A DNA stretch of 28,936 bases from an uncultured Porphyromonas sp. (GTDB lineage: Bacteria; Bacteroidota; Bacteroidia; Bacteroidales; Porphyromonadaceae): positions 1 to 28,936 of the forward strand of contig UWSO01000027.1 of assembly GCA_900538385.1 (NCBI GenBank), given 5' to 3'. A program made the translations under genes and the position numbers. The notes beneath the pieces are model-generated. The model saw nothing but the letters and a program-made list of their open reading frames with translations, ran no database searches and had not been told where the DNA came from. Below are positions 6,947-13,889 of this stretch, piece after piece; positions within the stretch are counted from its first letter, which is position 1; the number at the start of each line of letters is the position of its first letter.

Positions 6947-7656
6947 ACTTACGACAGATTACAACAATGACAGATACGATACAAACAACCCCCAAGAAAA
7001 GCTACCACGAGGTCATCCCTCTTCCTGAGTATGGACACCATATCCAGCACATGGTAGACCACTGCTTGACCATTGAGGACCGCGACGAGCGGACTCGGTG
7101 CGCTCACGCTATTGTCAAGGCGATGGCGATCATACAGCCCGAGCAGGCTAAGAAGTCGGAGGATCACAAAGTCCTCTGGGATCACCTCGCCATCATGTCG
7201 CACTTTGCGCTAGACATTGACTACCCCGTAGAGCCTATTCACGAGGAGGCACTCCGTGGTGCGCCCGAACCCTTGTCCTATCCCGAGGACGACATCATCT
7301 ACCGCCACTATGGTCACCTCATTCAGGAGCTGATCAAGAAAGCGTGCGAGATGCCCGAGGGTGACGAGCGCGAGGCTTTGGCACTCTCCATAGCCAACCG
7401 CATGAAGCAGGCTTATATCTTGTGGAATAAACGTGCCGTCGACGACTACACCATCTTTAAGGATCTCTATGAACTCTCTGGCGGTAAGCTCGTGCTGACC
7501 GAAGAGGAGCACCAGCTAGACGCTGCCACACGACGCACACCTCAGGGCCGGGGTGGCAACCGCTCTAGACGACAGTACAGGCATCCAGCACGAGGAGGCA
7601 ACAACTCCAGAGGAGGAGGTCGCCGTGGCGGCCGCCCCAACCGTTCTAGACGTTAG
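6943..7656 (+). CDS. DUF4290 domain protein with arginine/glycine-rich tail
   Basis: 237 residues from the ATG overlapping the pgi stop; a second ATG at 6967 (MTDTIQ) would give 229. The body (about residues 20-190) matches the DUF4290 family of Bacteroidota, with PLPEYGHHIQHMVDHC and a later NRMKQAYILWN segment. DUF4290 genes are known to sit beside murA in this phylum. The last ~40 residues are almost all Arg, Gly, Asn and Ser (several RGG and GGRRGG groups), an RGG-like low-complexity tail typical of RNA-binding proteins. Function is unknown; RNA or ribosome association is inference from the tail. Confidence 0.85.
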   Translation: MNLRQITTMTDTIQTTPKKSYHEVIPLPEYGHHIQHMVDHCLTIEDRDERTRCAHAIVKAMAIIQPEQAKKSEDHKVLWDHLAIMSHFALDIDYPVEPIHEEALRGAPEPLSYPEDDIIYRHYGHLIQELIKKACEMPEGDEREALALSIANRMKQAYILWNKRAVDDYTIFKDLYELSGGKLVLTEEEHQLDAATRRTPQGRGGNRSRRQYRHPARGGNNSRGGGRRGGRPNRSRR

Positions 7657-7698
7657 CCGATACAGACACTCACTATCTTACTCTTACGATACTAGCTT

Positions 7699-9009
7699 AT
7701 GGCATCTTACATCATCGAGGGAGGTCACAGACTCCATGGCGAGGTAACCATACAGGGAGCTAAAAACGAAGCACTCCAAGTCATCGCCGCCACCTTACTA
7801 ACCAGCGAAGAGGTCATCCTAGAGAATGTCCCAGACATCCTCGATGTCAACAACCTCATCAAGCTCGTAGAGCTGCTCGGTGTCGAGGTGACACGACTCA
7901 GTCACGATAGCTATCGCTTCAGGGCTCAGGAGATAGATCTAGACTTCGTTGACTCTCCGCAGTTCCTCCATGAGAGCAAGATCTTGCGCGGCTCCGTCCT
8001 ACTCGTCGGGCCTCTCGTCGGTCGTTGTAGGCACGCCGTCTTCCCCAAGCCTGGCGGTGATCAGATAGGACGTCGTCGACTAGACACCCACTTGATTGGC
8101 ATTGCCACCCTAGGTGCGGAGTGCGAGTATGATCAGGAGCATAGGGCTTTTCGCATAGAGGTGCCACATCTACGAGGTGCTTACATGCACCTCGAGGAGG
8201 CGTCCGTGACAGGTACTGCCAATGTGATCATGTCGGCTGTCCTAGCAGAGGGCAAGACCACTATTTATAATGCTGCCTGCGAACCGTACATACAGCAACT
8301 CTGCCGTATGCTCGTCTCTATGGGAGCCCGCATCTCTGGCATCGGCTCTAACCTGCTCACCATCGAGGGTGTCGAGCGACTACACGGAACGACGCATCGT
8401 ATCCTACCCGATATGATCGAGGTGGGTAGCTTCATTGGCATCGCAGCTATGACGCAGAGCGAGCTAACGCTCAAGAACGTCGGTCTGCCCGACCTAGGAC
8501 TCATCCCGCAGATGTTTCGCAAGCTCGGCATCGAAATCATAGAGCAAGGCGATGACCTCATCATTCCCGCCAGAGAGAGCTACGAGATAGAGACCTTTAT
8601 GGATGGCTCTATCCTCACCATTGCCGATGCGCCGTGGCCAGGACTCACGCCAGACCTGCTGAGCGTCTTCCTCGTTGTAGCAACACAAGCTAAGGGTACC
8701 GTCCTCATTCATCAGAAGATGTTTGAGAGCCGCCTCTTCTTTGTAGATAAGCTCATTGATATGGGTGCACAGATCATCCTCTGCGATCCACACCGAGCAG
8801 TGGTCGTTGGTAAGGACCACCAGACCCGTCTGCGTCCTGCCGTGATGGCTTCGCCAGATATACGCGCCGGTATCGCGCTCTTGATTGCTGCCATGAGTGC
8901 CGATGGCACTAGTGTGGTCAACAATGCTGAGCAGATCGATCGTGGCTACCAGCATCTACACGAGCGACTCAACGCTCTAGGCGCTCACATCGAGAGACGC
9001 GATGAGTAG
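7699..9009 (+). CDS. murA: UDP-N-acetylglucosamine 1-carboxyvinyltransferase
   Basis: 436 residues. First committed step of peptidoglycan synthesis: transfers enolpyruvate from PEP to UDP-GlcNAc. The N-terminal GAKNEALQVIAATLL motif carries the PEP-binding Lys/Asn, and PDMIEVGSFIGIAA and the C-terminal repeat half are also typical. In the active-site loop the sequence is PKPGGDQIGRRRLDTH: the residue equivalent to the fosfomycin-alkylated Cys115 of E. coli is Asp121 (codon GAT at 8059-8061). Start chosen at ATG 7699 (MASYIIEGG), 42 bp after the DUF4290 gene. Its end overlaps rimM by 8 bases. Confidence 0.96.
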   Translation: MASYIIEGGHRLHGEVTIQGAKNEALQVIAATLLTSEEVILENVPDILDVNNLIKLVELLGVEVTRLSHDSYRFRAQEIDLDFVDSPQFLHESKILRGSVLLVGPLVGRCRHAVFPKPGGDQIGRRRLDTHLIGIATLGAECEYDQEHRAFRIEVPHLRGAYMHLEEASVTGTANVIMSAVLAEGKTTIYNAACEPYIQQLCRMLVSMGARISGIGSNLLTIEGVERLHGTTHRILPDMIEVGSFIGIAAMTQSELTLKNVGLPDLGLIPQMFRKLGIEIIEQGDDLIIPARESYEIETFMDGSILTIADAPWPGLTPDLLSVFLVVATQAKGTVLIHQKMFESRLFFVDKLIDMGAQIILCDPHRAVVVGKDHQTRLRPAVMASPDIRAGIALLIAAMSADGTSVVNNAEQIDRGYQHLHERLNALGAHIERRDE

Positions 9010-9547
9010 AACTACCGCTTTTACCGTACCAGAGCTCACGCCCATTGGTAACCTAGGCAAGCCACACGGCGTGCGTGGTGAGCTAGCCGCTTACCTAACC
9101 ATCGAGCTGGAGACCCTCTGCAGCGACCCTAGTCGCGAAGCCTTTTACCTCTTTGCTGAGATCGACGCGCTACCCGTACCATACCAGCTCCTGAGTTATC
9201 GTAGCAAAAGCGACAGTTACCTGCTCACCCTGGCGCATGTTGCTGACCGATCGATCGCCGAGCAGATGACTGGGTGGCGTCTCTTCGTTCCTACGGAACT
9301 ACTGGCAGAGAGCGAGGTCGCTTATAGTTGGGATCATTTCATCGACTACCAAGTGGTCACCCCCGAGGGGGAACCTGTCGGCACAATCCTAGAGGTCAAT
9401 GACCAAACGGAAAACATCCTTCTCACGATCGAAACCTCCGACGGCACTCAGCACTTGATCCCCATCCACGAGGAGCTCGTCGAGACAATAGATCCTGAGA
9501 GCAAGACCATCCAGCTCCACATACCCCAAGGGCTACTAGACCTGTAA
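9002..9547 (+). CDS. rimM: 16S rRNA processing / ribosome maturation factor RimM
   Basis: 181 residues. Assists assembly of the 30S head domain through uS19. The N-terminal domain shows the family motif IGNLGKPHGVRGELAAYLT (residues 12-30). The C-terminal PRC-barrel-like half contains YQVVTPEGEPVGTILEVND and LIPIHEELVETIDPESKTI. Overlaps the murA stop by 8 bases, so coupled translation is likely. Confidence 0.94.
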   Translation: MSRTTAFTVPELTPIGNLGKPHGVRGELAAYLTIELETLCSDPSREAFYLFAEIDALPVPYQLLSYRSKSDSYLLTLAHVADRSIAEQMTGWRLFVPTELLAESEVAYSWDHFIDYQVVTPEGEPVGTILEVNDQTENILLTIETSDGTQHLIPIHEELVETIDPESKTIQLHIPQGLLDL

Positions 9548-9576
9548 CCCCCATTTCCTCAAGCAGACTACACACT

Positions 9577-10722
9577 ATGCGACGCATCGCACTCTTTGGC
9601 TCGACAGGCAGTATCGGCACCCAGGCACTGGAGGTCATCTCCTTTCATCCCGAGCTGCTCTCCGTCTATGCCCTCACCACACATCGCAACGTACCTCTAC
9701 TCGTAGAGCAGGTGGAGAAATACCATCCGGCCGTCGTGGTCGTAGCTGACGAAAAAGCCGCCACAGAGCACACTGCACTCCTCAAAAGGCTAACCTGCAC
9801 GGTGCTCGTTGGCGCCGAAGGACTCTGCGAACTGGCGCAGCATAGCGATTACGACGTCATGCTCTCCGCTCTCGTCGGCTTTGCGGGCTTGCGCCCCACA
9901 CTCCTGGCTATAGAGAGCGGGCATGAGATCGCTTTGGCCAATAAGGAGACCCTCGTGGTGGCGGGGCAACTCATCATGCGCTCTGCACGGGAGCACGACG
10001 TGCGTATCCTCCCCGTGGACTCCGAGCACTCCGCCATCTACCAATGCTTGATGGGCGAGGAGACCCCTCTAGAGCGTATCTGGCTCACGGCGAGTGGAGG
10101 CCCCTTCTGGCAGATGCCTCTCGAACAGCTAAGCCAAGTTACTGTAGCTGATGCCCTCCATCACCCACGTTGGTCAATGGGCGCTAAGGTGACGATTGAC
10201 TCGGCGACGATGATGAACAAAGGCTTTGAGATGATGGAGGCGTGCCACCTCTTTGCCGTCGCAGCAGATCAGATCTCTATCTTGATACACCCTGAGAGTG
10301 TTGTGCACTCGATGGTGCAGTTTGCCGATGGCTCGGTCAAGGCGCAGCTAGCCGTCCCCGACATGCGTCTCCCGATCAGCCTAGCGCTCCATGGCGGTGT
10401 GCGTGAGCCGCTACCCATAGCTCGTCAACCGTTTGTCGGCACATCGCTCCACTTTGAGGAGCCAGACGCAGCCCACTTCCCCTGCTTGGGCCTAGCCTTC
10501 GAAGCCTTCAGACAGGGTGGCAACATCCCCTGCTTGCTCAATGCAGCCAACGAGGTTGCTGTGCGCGCCTTCCTCGATGAGCGGATCGGCTTCACCGAGA
10601 TCGCACAACTTATCGAGCCAATCATGACGGCCGTGCCTTATGACGCCGCACCGACGCTCGAAGCACTGTTGCACTACCACGATGTGGCGACTGCCTTAGC
10701 CACGGAACAGCTCCCCCGATAG
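9577..10722 (+). CDS. dxr: 1-deoxy-D-xylulose-5-phosphate reductoisomerase
   Basis: 381 residues. Converts DXP to 2-C-methylerythritol 4-phosphate in the MEP isoprenoid pathway with NADPH and a divalent metal. Seen: nucleotide loop LFGSTGSIGTQALEVI (residues 6-21), LANKETLVVAG, the metal-binding LPVDSEHSAIYQCL, TASGGPF, the HPRWSMGAKVTIDSATMMNKG block and IHPESVVHSMVQF. Last gene of the run that starts at lysS, followed by a strong terminator. In several Bacteroidota an rseP gene follows dxr; here it does not. Confidence 0.97.
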   Translation: MRRIALFGSTGSIGTQALEVISFHPELLSVYALTTHRNVPLLVEQVEKYHPAVVVVADEKAATEHTALLKRLTCTVLVGAEGLCELAQHSDYDVMLSALVGFAGLRPTLLAIESGHEIALANKETLVVAGQLIMRSAREHDVRILPVDSEHSAIYQCLMGEETPLERIWLTASGGPFWQMPLEQLSQVTVADALHHPRWSMGAKVTIDSATMMNKGFEMMEACHLFAVAADQISILIHPESVVHSMVQFADGSVKAQLAVPDMRLPISLALHGGVREPLPIARQPFVGTSLHFEEPDAAHFPCLGLAFEAFRQGGNIPCLLNAANEVAVRAFLDERIGFTEIAQLIEPIMTAVPYDAAPTLEALLHYHDVATALATEQLPR

Positions 10723-10746
10723 TCACCTCGTCAAATAAACATCTGT

Positions 10747-10779
10747 GAGTCCTCGTAGTTTTGTTACGGGGACTTTTTT
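10747..10779 (+). terminator. Rho-independent terminator after dxr
   Basis: Stem GTCCTCGTA (10749-10757) pairs with TACGGGGAC (10765-10773) with one G-U, loop GTTTTGT, followed by six T (10774-10779). It closes the lysS-dxr unit. Confidence 0.9.
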
Positions 10780-10803
10780 GTTGCCTTAGGGCGAGAAGAT
10801 GTA

Positions 10804-10912
10804 AGTTCCATCGGATGAAACTCCAGTGCCAACCTCCCTTGGCACTACAGTTTCTTCCGCATGAAACTGTAGTTTCTTCCCTATGAAACTGTAGTTTCTT
10901 CCCTATGAAACT
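10804..10912. repeat. Tandem array of five ~22-bp dyad units (array 3)
   Basis: Units start at 10804, 10825, 10849, 10871 and 10893. Three are AGTTTC-N8-GAAACT-N2, of which two are identical and one differs only in the spacer. One is AGTGCC-N10-GGCACT, and the first is AGTTCC-N7-GAAACT with one mismatched pair. The last unit ends 21 bp before the -33 element at 10934. The period and dyad design match arrays 1 and 4 although the arm sequence differs. Confidence 0.88.
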
Positions 10913-10933
10913 AAAATCTCTTGGGACGAACGG

Positions 10934-10964
10934 TTGACCAAGAGTGCTATTTATGCTACCTTTG
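10934..10964 (+). promoter_or_regulatory. Promoter of the LysM-protein operon
   Basis: TTG (10934-10936), 20 bp, TACCTTTG (10957-10964), a full consensus match. The start is expected near 10971 and the ATG is at 10990, so the leader would be about 19 nt. It also argues against the longer open frame that begins at 10921. Confidence 0.85.
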
Positions 10965-10989
10965 TCTAAGTAAAAAGAGAGATAAACCG

Positions 10990-12513
10990 ATGAAACAGAT
11001 ATTACAGCGCCTCCTCTTGCTCACCATGAGCCTGTTCCTAGTCACGACAACGCTCATGGCACAGACACCTCTGCGGCATGTGGTCAAGAAATTGGAGACG
11101 GTCTACTCGATCTCCAAGCGCTACGGTGTCTCCGAGGAGGAGATTTACCGGCTTAACGAAGGCAGTCAGTGGGGCATCCGTGAGGGGCAGACGCTCCTGA
11201 TCCCCCAGCGCAAGCCTGACACGATCTATGTTGAGGCACCTGCGGTCGTGCAGGAAGAACCAGGCATTCACGTGGTACAATCTGGTGAGACGCTCTACAG
11301 CATCAGTCGTAAGTACGGCTTGACTGTGAGCCAGCTCCTAGAGTTAAACCCGCAGAAGCATGATGCACAGATAGCAGCAGGGGAGCGACTCGTCGTGGCC
11401 TCTGGGGCTAAGCTTAAGCAGAAGCCCAGCCCGCTGAATGGCACTCAAATAGAGCAAGTTCGAGTGGCTCTGATACTTCCCCTGCGAGAGAGTGGTCAGC
11501 CTAGTCGCTATCTGCACTTTTACGAGGGAGCACTCCTAGCTATCGAGCGGTTGCAGCGTCAGGGCGTGAGCATTGATCTACAGGTCGATGCTGCTGTCAA
11601 TCCCTCAGCACTCGAGCAACTCCTCAAGAGCAAGGAAGGAGAGCGGTACGACCTAATCATCGGTGGCGACTCAGAGCAGAGCGTAGAGCTATTGGCTCAG
11701 CGAGCTAAGGCTCAGCAGGCTGTTTACCTCTCACCCTTCGTATGGCAGAGCGGCAAGGGGCAGCTGTACGATCACTTTTTCCAGCTCAATCCCGCACAGT
11801 ACCGTGTCACGGAGAGATTGCAACGAGCTTTTGCCGAGCATTATGCCGACTATGAAGTACTACTCGTGCGCTGTGGCGATGGTGACCAGGACGACAAGTT
11901 CAAGGCGATCGAGACGGCTTGTCGAGAGGCTGGCATCACGATGCAAAGTCGCTCCTTGCGGGAGCTAACGATAGGACAGTGGCCTCGCCAGAGTGGTAAG
12001 AAGTGTGTGATCCTGCTTAACTCAAGCAAGAAAAATGACCTCACGGCAGTACTTGATGCGATGCGTGATGCACAGCTCTCAACGAGTGACTATCAGCTCT
12101 TTGGTTATCCGCAGTGGCAGACCTATGGCAAGGCGATGAATGATCGTCTACGGGAGGTGGGTGCTACGATCTTCTCCACCTTTTACTGGGATAAGGAGCT
12201 GCCCGAGAGTCAGCAGGTTAGGGATGCGTACAAGCATTGGTACAGACGTGATATAGAGGAGGGTTACCCAAGCTATGCCTTGCTGGGATACGATGTAGTG
12301 GGCTACTTTGTAGCAGCTCTCTCGTCTTATGGACGGGGCTTCCAGCAGTACCAGCATCAGCTGCCTAGTGATGGTGTGCAGTCGGGCTTTCTCTTTGCAC
12401 CAGCCATCGCAGGACGCACTTCTGGGAGAGGGGGCTATACGAATTTGAACCTCTTCTTCATCACTTATAGTCCACTGGGGGAGCGACGTGTACAGATTCC
12501 GTTAGCTGAGTAG
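10990..12513 (+). CDS. Exported LysM protein with periplasmic-binding-like domain
   Basis: 507 residues from ATG 10990 (MKQILQRLLLLTMSLF...), chosen because the upstream start would lie inside the promoter. A signal peptide ends near ALMAQ (about residue 25). Two LysM modules follow at about 29-72 (HVVKKLETVYSISKRYGVS) and 95-138 (HVVQSGETLYSISRKYGLT), which bind peptidoglycan. The rest (about 155-507) resembles a type 1 periplasmic-binding fold (VRVALILPL, DLIIGGDSEQSVELLAQ), as in Bacteroidota proteins annotated as LysM or amino-acid ABC substrate-binding proteins. No transporter is nearby, so an envelope structural or sensing role is more likely than transport (inference). Confidence 0.85.
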   Translation: MKQILQRLLLLTMSLFLVTTTLMAQTPLRHVVKKLETVYSISKRYGVSEEEIYRLNEGSQWGIREGQTLLIPQRKPDTIYVEAPAVVQEEPGIHVVQSGETLYSISRKYGLTVSQLLELNPQKHDAQIAAGERLVVASGAKLKQKPSPLNGTQIEQVRVALILPLRESGQPSRYLHFYEGALLAIERLQRQGVSIDLQVDAAVNPSALEQLLKSKEGERYDLIIGGDSEQSVELLAQRAKAQQAVYLSPFVWQSGKGQLYDHFFQLNPAQYRVTERLQRAFAEHYADYEVLLVRCGDGDQDDKFKAIETACREAGITMQSRSLRELTIGQWPRQSGKKCVILLNSSKKNDLTAVLDAMRDAQLSTSDYQLFGYPQWQTYGKAMNDRLREVGATIFSTFYWDKELPESQQVRDAYKHWYRRDIEEGYPSYALLGYDVVGYFVAALSSYGRGFQQYQHQLPSDGVQSGFLFAPAIAGRTSGRGGYTNLNLFFITYSPLGERRVQIPLAE

Positions 12514-12522
12514 GTAAGCAGT

Positions 12523-13200
12523 ATGAGAAGTGCTATTAAATGGTGGAGCGATCTGCTCCTCGTGCTCCTCTGCACCGTACTCCCCACACAGGCTCAGCGC
12601 TCGCAGCTGAAGCCTCTAGAGGTGCGTATAGGAGGTGGTGGAGGTGTGAGTGGTTCGATGTTAGACTTGGTGCCTCGTGTGGAGATGCTACCTCACCTAG
12701 GGGCTATGGGTTATGTGGCGGTGCTACTGACCAATCAGAACTATACGGGTATGACGATGCGTCTCTCCTATGAGCAGCGAGGATGGCGAGAGGAGTACAC
12801 GGAGCCGATCGCCTATAAATTCTCAAGAGATATGGACTTCATCGACTTGACGCTGATGATGCATCTCTACTATCCCTTTGGCGCCTTCCAGCTGGGAGTC
12901 GAGGTGGGACCGAGCGTGGGTTATATCATACGAGATGTGAGTAGCCCCACACCGAGTGAAGAGACGCGAGCTGTCGTAAAGAGACGACATGTCTACCCGC
13001 TTGTGAGCAAGTTTTCGTGGGGACTTAAGGGTGGACCCGTCATGAGTCTAGATATAGCGCAAAGGCATAGGATCACACTGAGTGGACACTTCTACTACGG
13101 TCTGAGCGACATATTTGCCACTACAGTGCGCGACGACTATGGTCGTGCGGGCGAGCTGGGAGTTACGATGGGGCTGGGCTATTATTTTAGAGTGCGCTGA
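12523..13200 (+). CDS. PorT-family outer-membrane beta-barrel protein
   Basis: 225 residues. Signal peptide over roughly residues 1-24 (LLLVLLCTVLPTQAQ). The mature part alternates aromatic and small residues in short strands (VEVGPSVGYII, RITLSGHFYYGLSDIF) and ends with GLGYYFRVR, a C-terminal aromatic strand typical of outer-membrane barrels. Size and layout fit the PorT-like/OMP_b-brl group; P. gingivalis PorT belongs to the T9SS machinery, but orthology cannot be claimed from sight. It lies 9 bp after the LysM gene and shares one base with the next start (TGATG), so it is cotranscribed. Confidence 0.75.
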   Translation: MRSAIKWWSDLLLVLLCTVLPTQAQRSQLKPLEVRIGGGGGVSGSMLDLVPRVEMLPHLGAMGYVAVLLTNQNYTGMTMRLSYEQRGWREEYTEPIAYKFSRDMDFIDLTLMMHLYYPFGAFQLGVEVGPSVGYIIRDVSSPTPSEETRAVVKRRHVYPLVSKFSWGLKGGPVMSLDIAQRHRITLSGHFYYGLSDIFATTVRDDYGRAGELGVTMGLGYYFRVR

Positions 13201-13889
13201 TGCTAGTCTTACTGCTCCTCTTCTCTTTACTTCTCTTTGTGGTGGCTTATCAACTGCTACCGATCACCCTAGCCGGTGTCATTGCCTTCGGAGGCGGTGC
13301 GCTACTTGCCACGTGGACCTATCTATGGGGCTACCGCTGGCTCTATCGTCAGCCTGCTCCGCAGGAGCCTTACGAACTGTTAGCCCTTCCACTCGAACCG
13401 CTAAACAAATACCTGAAGGGGGTGAAGCTCGTACGCTGCCTCCTCTACGCAATACTTGCGGTGGCTATCTACATATTCCTCGCATGGAGCAATGAAGCAC
13501 TCGTCGCTGTATGGCCTGAGAGCCTTGGTGGAGCTTGGCTACGTAACTGGAGTGAAGTGGCTCAAGAGGCTCAGTCTGCACTCATAGAGAACGCTAACCT
13601 AGGGTGGCTCTTTCTCACGGTGGGGGTGCTAACGCCGCTTGCTGAGGAGTTATTCTTCCGAGGGGCGCTCATGGGGTGGATGATGTTGAGACACTTCCCA
13701 CGCTGGAGCGTCATTCTGCTTCCCGCACTCCTCTTTACCGTGATGCATCTCAACCCTATGGGGATGCTACAGATCTTCTTTCTAGCTCTACTGCTGGGCT
13801 ACCTGCGCTGGGCAACAGGCTCGCTCTGGCCATCGGTCGGACTACATATGTGCAACAACCTTTTAGTCTTGGGCATCTATGGACTCTAA
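13200..13889 (+). CDS. CPBP-family intramembrane glutamic endopeptidase
   Basis: 229 residues with several hydrophobic helices. The Abi/CAAX-like motifs are all present: EExxFR as LAEELFFRG near residues 148-156, FTVMHLNPMG (conserved His) and LHMCNN (His-x3-Asn). Members cleave within the membrane; some bacterial ones protect against self-made bacteriocins. The substrate is unknown here. It starts on the last base of the barrel gene and overlaps the next gene by 11 bases. Confidence 0.88.
   Translation: MLVLLLLFSLLLFVVAYQLLPITLAGVIAFGGGALLATWTYLWGYRWLYRQPAPQEPYELLALPLEPLNKYLKGVKLVRCLLYAILAVAIYIFLAWSNEALVAVWPESLGGAWLRNWSEVAQEAQSALIENANLGWLFLTVGVLTPLAEELFFRGALMGWMMLRHFPRWSVILLPALLFTVMHLNPMGMLQIFFLALLLGYLRWATGSLWPSVGLHMCNNLLVLGIYGL

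Noticed and set aside
8494..8955. 153-codon minus-strand open frame inside murA
   Set aside because: It is fully antisense to the conserved murA reading frame, with no promoter or family features.
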